DNA of 64,000 nt from Glandiceps talaboti (lineage: Eukaryota; Hemichordata; Enteropneusta; Spengelidae). The stretch covers positions 5,157,501 to 5,221,500 of the forward strand of contig NC_135566.1 of NCBI RefSeq assembly GCF_964340395.1, written 5' to 3'. A program made the position numbers and the translations under genes. A model generated the notes under the pieces. It worked only from the letters and a program-made list of their open reading frames with translations, ran no database searches and was not told the origin of the DNA. The first letter of the stretch is position 1; the number at the start of each line of letters is the position of its first letter. Shown in pieces: positions 59,136 to 64,000 of this stretch.

Positions 59136-60185
59136 CCCTTCATTCGATTGTAACTTTCATTCAAGGGGACAGACTAGTCTCTGATCATTCTCACGCGTTT
59201 ATTTATTTAATTGGCACGACACTGGTTTACGACAAAAACCTTTGAAATCGTTGTCAATATCTTTGCTATATTTGGCGTGAATCACGCATAGACAATATTA
59301 TATTTGTAAATATACAGTGAATCAACAGCTCCGTTGCCACGAGAACAGAAATCGCCCGAACTCAGTTGGTGTACACAGGATGCTTCATGATCATGAATTA
59401 CGAACGATTACACTCAATCTTATTTATTACAGCGTGGATTTCTATCTTCGAATATTGAACTTATTGCGATGGACAAATAATTTGATCAAATAGCTATGTA
59501 TATAAAAAAAAAATACTACAGTGACAAAGTTGTGATGAATAGGCTTAACATCTATAAAAAGATTTTTCATAACATACCACATTGTAAGGCCAAATAAAAA
59601 AAGTTGTTTGGTTCCGGTTACCACCTAGTTTTTCACGCCGACCCTAAACTTTTTTTTTTACATATTCGAGAAAAATAATAATAAAATCGCGAAAATCGTG
59701 AAGTCTCGCAAGAAATAGTGGGTGCGGAAACTGACATCAACTTACAAAGACAATATAAAACTATTCTTCCAATATCTGTAATGCTGTACATCTGATAGAA
59801 AGAAATAAACAACACAGAGACCATTTGGAAAACAATGGAAAACCTGAACTAGACACTCACACATGAACAAATGTATTATAAAATAATGTGAAAAATCTAC
59901 CTACCCCACCTATTTTAAAATAGAATGTCATCAGAACCACACAATTTTTTTACGCCTAAATTAAATCTCCCACGTTATTTCACCTTTCGTCTCATAACCT
60001 GTCCTGTATGGCACAATATACGTTCGGTGATATTGTCATTAGTTTCCTGTTATTTAAATTTCATTTATAAACACATTACATTATGAATTACTACAGATAG
60101 CAGGGATGTTCTTACCTGTGCTTGTTGCACAGACGAATACCTCAGTCAGGATAGCTAGGGCGAACACAAATGCAAAGTTGTTCAT
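37794..60185 (-). CDS. Secreted alpha-carbonic anhydrase, paralogue 2
   Basis: Seen: eight minus-strand exons, 60116-60185, 42384-42422, 41893-42060, 41199-41344, 40389-40484, 39102-39168, 38500-38660 and 37794-37901, in phase, 284 residues. Exons 4-7 have exactly the same lengths (146, 96, 67, 161) and phases as in the plus-strand paralogue. Signal peptide MNNFAFVFALAILTEVFVCA in exon 1. Zinc His residues in QFHFHWG and MHIVTFD, shuttle His in ENTGHY, Thr in SLTTPSC and both disulfide Cys are present, so it should be active. It ends SNSC, without the Cys cluster of paralogue 1. Intron 1 is 17.7 kb; exon 1 is assigned by signal peptide, phase 1 donor and strand, and I saw no better candidate nearer, but it is the least certain exon. 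Role as for paralogue 1: extracellular CO2/bicarbonate conversion. Confidence 0.9.
39274..39628. mobile_element. Palindromic MITE, family D, 355 bp, flanked by TTAA
   Basis: The arms of about 170 bp are near-perfect complements: AGTGGCCATATGGATGAGAA ... TGGTATTTATTTTGGATTTT at left, the reverse at right, folding around GTTATTGTACGTACAATAAC. TTAA stands at both outer edges, as expected for piggyBac-type target sites. It lies in intron 5 of carbonic anhydrase 2. Confidence 0.92.
39854..39952. repeat. (TCTG)n microsatellite
   Basis: About 25 uninterrupted TCTG units in intron 5 of carbonic anhydrase 2. Confidence 0.97.
41611..41697. repeat. (TA)n microsatellite
   Basis: About 43 uninterrupted TA units between exons 3 and 4 of carbonic anhydrase 2; able to extrude as a cruciform. 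Confidence 0.97.
42995..43565. repeat. About 185 bp tandem repeat, 3 units
   Basis: Units at about 43192-43375 and 43376-43560 share AAAAATCACA, ATTGGAACACACAG, CACCAAGGGATATATCTAT and TTTCTCCAAA in order. A more diverged first unit lies at about 42995-43190 (CCCCATC, TTCAACATTTT). Satellite-like. Confidence 0.8.
44182..45724. mobile_element. 1.5 kb DNA element with CAGGGCCGTAGCC-type ends
   Basis: The left end reads CAGTACCGTAGCC ... CAAGGGGGGCAGC. The right end in reverse complement reads CAGGGCCGTAGCC ... CAAGGGGGGCAGC, so the two share about 45 bp of imperfect inverted ends. Such CAG..CGTAGCC ends are common in hAT-type elements. The interior has no intact frame. A 15 bp G run lies near 44199. 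Confidence 0.6.
45725..45916 (+). repeat. 190 bp dispersed repeat with CCCTAA block, copy 1
   Basis: Runs from ATACCCTGTGATGAATGCAT through GCTAACCCTAACCCTAAC to CCCCTCCCGCAGAGTGACAA. A second copy, about 95% identical by eye, is at 52730-52929. Confidence 0.9.
47498..48112. mobile_element. Fold-back element with 15 bp subrepeats at both ends
   Basis: The left arm starts near TATCAACGATTGCGATTCAC and continues TTCGTCCCAATTTCAACTCG, followed by about six further CGTCCCA/CGCCCCA-TTTCAACT units to 47628. The right arm (48047-48112) is the inverse: GGGACGAGTTGAAATTGGGA then CGAAGTGATC. Subterminal short repeats in inverted arms are typical of fold-back elements. The middle 400 bp has no frame. 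Confidence 0.8.
51800..51936 (-). pseudogene. Possible 5' end of a broken gene, acidic N-terminus
   Basis: On the minus strand AAAAATGGCGGATG gives a frame MADVPAEFNDVSSDLVIYL. After an apparent frame change it continues as CDFHKYEDDDKYDPSEEDEV before stops. A TGACGTC half site lies about 40 bp upstream. The acidic start resembles N-termini of transposase-derived genes, but no downstream part is seen. Could also be chance. Confidence 0.3.
52105..52251. repeat. (AACT)n microsatellite
   Basis: About 36 AACT units with a few CCAA interruptions. Confidence 0.97.
52730..52929 (+). repeat. 190 bp dispersed repeat with CCCTAA block, copy 2
   Basis: Same unit as 45725-45916, same orientation, with one extra CCCTAA unit and a handful of substitutions. 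Confidence 0.9.
53000..53075. repeat. Short tandem repeat, about 35-40 bp unit
   Basis: AAAATGACCC(C/T)CTCCAC words recur two to three times, preceded by a related AAAACGACCCCCTT unit. Confidence 0.6.
54348..54376 (+). mobile_element. MITE family C, one-ended fragment
   Basis: CAATCTGATTAAAATCTGAC matches the end of family C (30697 and 31337) but no second arm follows. A similar fragment is AATCTGATTAAAATCTGATA near 16584. Confidence 0.6.
54858..54920. repeat. (CATA)n microsatellite
   Basis: About 16 CATA units. The upstream 54770-54855 is locally GC-rich without a recognised exon. Confidence 0.97.
55252..55718. mobile_element. 467 bp DNA element with perfect 20 bp inverted ends
   Basis: AGGGGTGCGTTCGATTATGC at the left end and its exact complement at the right. 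The interior repeats AATCGAACGCA, CTTGGGG and TGACGTCA words and is GC-richer than its surroundings. Too small to code for a transposase; a nonautonomous element. Confidence 0.9.
55860..56140 (+). promoter_or_regulatory. CCAAT-rich patch followed by a consensus splice donor
   Basis: Two facing TTGGCCAAT boxes (near 55890 and 55955) precede a 62-codon open frame that ends in AGACTG/GTGAGT. This looks like an alternative promoter with a plus-strand first exon, but no partner exon was found downstream, and the frame matches nothing I know. Confidence 0.25.
56890..57480. repeat. Diverged direct repeat, about 395 bp apart
   Basis: AAAAGTTTAATA.CAT..TGACAGTAA, AGTCCTAG.AGGTCTCC and GGGT.ATT.A.AGCCTTT occur in the same order at about 56926-57065 and 57312-57470. 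Confidence 0.6.
59092..59136. repeat. (CAA)n microsatellite
   Basis: Fifteen CAA units. Confidence 0.97.
59606..59965. repeat. Dispersed repeat, copy 2 (pair with 540-850)
   Basis: Second copy of the family at 540-850, here in the first intron of the minus-strand carbonic anhydrase, close to its exon 1. The shared words occur in the same order with small indels. Confidence 0.7.
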
Positions 60186-60437
60186 GTTGTTGGTCGATGT
60201 GTGTTCCGAGTTTACAACTTTGTAGATCAGCCTGTTTGACAAGATGGTAACATGGATCGTTTCTTTTGACTGATTTTGCACACGAACAAAAAATCAAAAA
60301 TAGATTTTTTTTCAAAGTTTATTGTGGAATTCTAACACGTTTACAGGACGTTGTATACGTGTACATGAAGAAATATGATTTATTGAGACACCAAGTCACG
60401 AGATTTATGCGTGCAAACAGTATGTATGATAATGGCG

Positions 60438-60785
60438 TTTATTCGTTTTGTGTGTACGAGTATAAAGTTAGTGTCAGATTCAGAATCAGCTTCACATTGG
60501 ATGACAAATTGAGCCTCGGGTCCAGTCTCATATTCGAGAAATCACGATAACGTAATATTTTACGATGGGCGAGAAGTGGGACATTTCCTGTAGTCCCTAT
60601 GGTATAATTTCTTGTTTGACTGCTTTTCTTCTGGTGTAATCGTGATTTTTCGAATATGAGACTGAACCCGAGGCTCAATATGAGACTGGCCCTCATAATA
60701 TTGTCATGAGTCCAGTGTGAATCTGATTCTGAATCCGAGACTAACTTGATTCTGAATCCGAGACTAACTTTATACTCGTTTTGTG
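60438..60785. mobile_element. Fold-back / MITE-like inverted repeat, about 350 bp
   Basis: The left arm reads CGAGTATAAAGTTAGT, AGATTCAGAATC, GAGCCTCGGGTCCAGTCTCA and TATTCGAGAAATCACGA. The right arm carries the reverse complement in order, TCGTGATTTTTCGAATATGA to ACTTTATACTCG, with one arm segment (GATTCTGAATCCGAGACTAA) tandemly repeated. It lies upstream of exon 1 of carbonic anhydrase 2. Confidence 0.85.
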
Positions 60786-60931
60786 TGTCGCGTTTTCTCC
60801 AACTTGGCAAAATTGCAAAACAGCTGACTCGCTTGGCCGTTTTATTTGACACCTCTCAGATTTGTTATCATTTCGAAGAACCGCTCTGACTTCGGTCCAC
60901 TGTCATCATCGAGGTGTTCACAATCACCTAT

Positions 60932-61017
60932 CATTCATTCATTCATTCATTCATTCATTCATTCATTCATTCATTCATTCATTCATTCATTCATTCATTC
61001 ATTCATTCATTCATTAT
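60932..61017. repeat. (CATT)n microsatellite
   Basis: About 21 CATT units. The Ile-His-Ser-Phe frames across it are artefacts. Confidence 0.97.
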
Positions 61018-61984
61018 ATTCATTCAGTTGTACGAGAATTGACGAATCTATTCGCGGCATATGTATGAGTACTCGTTAAAAATGTCAGAGACTTACAAAA
61101 CTGTAATGTCAAAAAGTTACCCATTATCAGTAATAAAAAACAGGACAATAGTTGTTGTCCCTAACCCTAACTCTTTCCTTAATCGATGTGGCAGCAGTGA
61201 TATGCCACATTCCCCCAAAATGCAAAAGTAGACAATATAATGAGTCAAAGTAAAATGTTACCCCCACCCCTTATCCCATTTTCTAAAGTATGGCCCTCCC
61301 CCGAGAACCCACCATTCCCCCGGCCCTCTCCCTCTAAAGACTCCCTAGCAACGATAGAAATATACGAGTGACACACAATTGGTAAATGTCAAACTGTGGC
61401 ACCCACTGACTGACAGACTCCCTATATCGTCTGCATATGTCTGTGAAATTATCAGACAGCATGTAAGAAAGCAGTTTGCATCATATTTTTTTTTATTTCT
61501 TATGAAAATAATCAATTTATCTCAACCACATGCCGAATTGTGTACATGAATATGAACTAGGTCTGCAGCCAAGAATTGTTTGAAAAAGACAGACATGTGG
61601 TGAAACGACAGACGGCTGCTCTTGCCTGATCATGCAGAAATGAGACAAAAAATTACTGATATTCTACAGCCAAAAATAGTGCACGTCTTTTATATTTTAT
61701 GTAATAAATCAAACAACAGATTTCTTCCTTCCAATTTTAGACAATGCCACTCACTATATTTAGGTTATTTACAATGAAAGCCGGATCACCTGAAATAGAG
61801 TGCCGTCTAGCGCGCCAAATCTTTACTAACATTGCTAGCTACATTCCATCGTCTGACTAGAGAAAACGTCACTAATATATAATGTTACTACACTTCATCT
61901 ACAGGGGGTATATAAACTATAGAATTATGAACAAATTATCGGTGTGCATAATAACAAGTTTACCGCAACAACAATGAAAGGATT

Positions 61985-64000
61985 TCAGAAAGTCTTATAT
62001 TTGTAGTGAACATGTGTAGCAAAACAGGTTATGAAAGCGAACAAAACAATGATAACACTTGAAGCAAGCCGATTTGTGCCGCCAACTTCACATGGGTCTG
62101 TAAGATCAGAGGACCATCCAGTGGCAATGATTCGAGCAGGGGCACCGCTTCCTTCATAAAATTTCAACGGGAGAGCAAACACAGTGGCGCCAGTGGCGGG
62201 TATTCTATCAAGGTTGGCGACGTTCTCAAAACCTAAATATAAATGTAAGATAACAGATGTTACAAAAAAGGTATAAATCATAGTTGACATCCTTATATAA
62301 CATGTGTGGACGTTTTAAATCATATATATATATATATATATATTCCTCGTGTACTCCACTCTGTACAGGTTATTAGCCGTCGAGTTACCTCACGGTTACC
62401 CCCTTGTTAAAGAATTTTCATTCGAAGCGTCGGTGATTTTTACTGATTTTCAAGGACTGCATTATATTCAAGCTTTGCACCTTTAGTTTGTTTGGTAAGG
62501 GTTGGAAGCTTTATACAGAGAGGGAAATCTGGCAAAATTTGTATAGATTACCATACAAGGTACCATGATTTTGGTAGGGAGTCCCCGGGGCCGGGAAAGT
62601 ACCTGGGACACTCAGGTAGGAGGATAGGGATGTCCTAAGAATGAGTATACTCTGTTTTTCGTTGCTACGTTTCTGTTTCTAACTGCTGTGTCGTTGCTAC
62701 GTTTCTATTTCTAGTTGCTATGTTGATACATTCTAGTTGTTCTAAACTGGTGATGGGTGCATCACTTCCACGCCTTGGACGACGTGCTTTACTTACTTAT
62801 CATCTACATATGTGCAAATACGTGTTGGTGTTGTCTAAACGTTATCAAATCTTAGTCTGATACAATTACTCACCAGAAATATTTCTCCCAAAGAATATTC
62901 CATGAGATTCGAACGAATTTGAAGACGGTCCATTATCAAGGGAAGGGGTGTCAATCCCAACAGCTTTGATCTAAAGATGGATATGAAAGATTAGTTGCAT
63001 AAAATCACTGGGATATTCAAATTATAGGAACACTGTACTAAAAACATACAGTCCCTTTCTGTGTGGATCAACTCATCATATTTTTTCGTTCAAGCCGCAG
63101 AGCATTTCTTTCACAATTATTTTGGCGCTGCCACAACGAAGAATAACATCGTCTGCGAGGAGGCAAACCAAATAGTTGACAATTTTGTCAACGTTTTAAC
63201 TTTGTCCCTGAAGTAGATTGTGCACTGACTGCTGGGTAGTTGTGCAATATCGAATATCACTTTTAGATTTCTGAAACAGCTGGGAAATAGACCGAGATTA
63301 TGTTAATTTTTTTAGAATCGGCAAAATGAATGGGTAAACAAGACGTTGTCTATCTTGTTACTATACTAGTGAACAGAGGAATGTAAACTCATAATCCATA
63401 CCTTTCTGTTGTCTACTAGCCACTGTGCTGCATCAGGGTGGATACCTGGGAAATGAAGTTGGGACACGTCTTCTTTTGTTGTTCCAAAATATTTCTCCTT
63501 CAAAAGATAAGATAGAGAAACGGTCGCTATGTTATAATTGTCTGCTTCTGTCTACCACGTATATGTGTTTCCCGAAACTATCCGAACGTTAACCATATAC
63601 CATAATTTTTATGTGCAGGCATGTAGTCCAAAAATGTCCGAACCTGAAACCATCCGACGAAACAGCCACCCCATTTGCAGCTCGGTCAATTTTCATTGTT
63701 GTCAGCAATTTCGACGTTATACATCACGTGACATCTGATAATACGCTGTAGGGACGATTAAATTGTTATTAACGAAACTAAAAGTGTAGATACATGTAAC
63801 AGTTAGTGTTGCCTTTGACCTTTGAACCTACCCTGTTTGGCCATCGACAACCCCAACCGCTATAGACCAACAATATGACATCATCAGGTATACGACCATT
63901 GACTTCTTCCCAGGCTTCCAAATCGGACATCTCCATCAGTGCATCAACGTCTTTATCCGCCTTATCTTTGATGTCTATTTTAACAGCTGGTCCTATGACG
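61985..64000 (-). CDS. Cyclase-family hydrolase (kynurenine formamidase / isatin hydrolase-like), 3' part
   Basis: Seen: four minus-strand exons, 63832 to beyond 64000, 63402-63497, 62874-62970 and 61985-62232, in phase; the 5' part lies past the right edge. Visible blocks: IPDDVILLVYSGWGCRWPN, EKYFGTT, LHFPGIHPDAAQWLV, AVGIDTPSLDNG, FFGRNISGFENVANLDRIPA and ATVFALPLKFYEGSGAPARI. These are the C-terminal half of the metal-dependent cyclase fold (Pfam Cyclase, PF04199) shared by bacterial kynurenine formamidase and isatin hydrolase. The N-terminal HxGTHxDxP metal motif should be in the missing exons. Oddity: after the catalytic end the protein adds about 45 residues ending in a hydrophobic stretch (LASSVIIVLFAFITCF) and a basic tail, which suggests membrane attachment by a tail helix or a GPI signal. 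The substrate cannot be told from this part. Confidence 0.9.
62323..62343. repeat. Short (AT)n run
   Basis: About ten AT units upstream of the last cyclase exon in transcript direction. Confidence 0.9.

Larger units (their letters stand above)
42423..60115. other. Intron 1 of carbonic anhydrase 2; no nested gene recognised
   Basis: 17.7 kb without an exon I can support on either strand. It carries the repeats and elements listed separately (185 bp tandem array, a 1.5 kb inverted-end element, a repeated 190 bp unit, a fold-back element, a 467 bp element, microsatellites). The stretch 48200-51790 shows no repeat, no exon and no motif that I can name. Two spots that look promoter- or exon-like are listed at 51800-51936 and 55860-56140. 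Confidence 0.65.

Overview
This window is nuclear DNA from an animal, most likely a marine invertebrate. It is AT-rich, its genes are split into short exons by long introns with GT-AG splice sites, it has many microsatellites, and it carries numerous small inverted-repeat (MITE-like) transposons. The encoded proteins have recognisable vertebrate counterparts, but the sequence alone does not let me name the phylum; a non-vertebrate deuterostome or a lophotrochozoan would both fit. Most open frames here are not genes. I assembled the genes from splice sites, reading phase and protein family signatures.

Layout: (1) 221-5315, minus: the 5' part (8 exons) of a rabaptin (RABEP1-type) gene that continues past the left edge. 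(2) 5662-10720, plus: a complete INO80B gene (INO80 chromatin-remodelling complex subunit, PAPA-1 region plus HIT zinc finger), head-to-head with rabaptin across a 346 bp putative bidirectional promoter. (3) 12085-13138: a 39 bp minisatellite of about 27 units. (4) 14646-18960, minus: a complete 7-exon RPAIN gene (RPA-interacting protein), tail-to-tail with INO80B. (5) 20825-23985, plus: a complete 5-exon gene for a 149-residue single-pass membrane protein with 29 cysteines, which I place tentatively near the I-mfa (MDFI/MDFIC) domain. (6) 28286-35570 plus and 37794-60185 minus: two paralogous secreted alpha-carbonic anhydrases arranged tail-to-tail with the same eight-exon structure; the second has a 17.7 kb first intron full of mobile elements. 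(7) 61985-64000, minus: the 3' part of a metal-dependent cyclase-family gene (kynurenine formamidase / isatin hydrolase-like) with a hydrophobic C-terminal tail.

How the genes relate: rabaptin and RPAIN are also near neighbours in the human genome (17p13.2, with NUP88 between them), so their linkage here looks like retained ancient microsynteny with INO80B in between. The two carbonic anhydrases are a local inverted duplication; their active-site exon is nearly identical although other exons have diverged, which suggests gene conversion.

Themes worth a second look: exon-boundary fragments are duplicated in three adjacent genes (RABEP1 exon 3, INO80B exon 7, RPAIN exon 2). A 1.84 kb element with perfect 25 bp inverted ends, carrying a broken gene relic, sits in a carbonic anhydrase intron and is itself interrupted by a 242 bp MITE flanked by an exact 9 bp target-site duplication.
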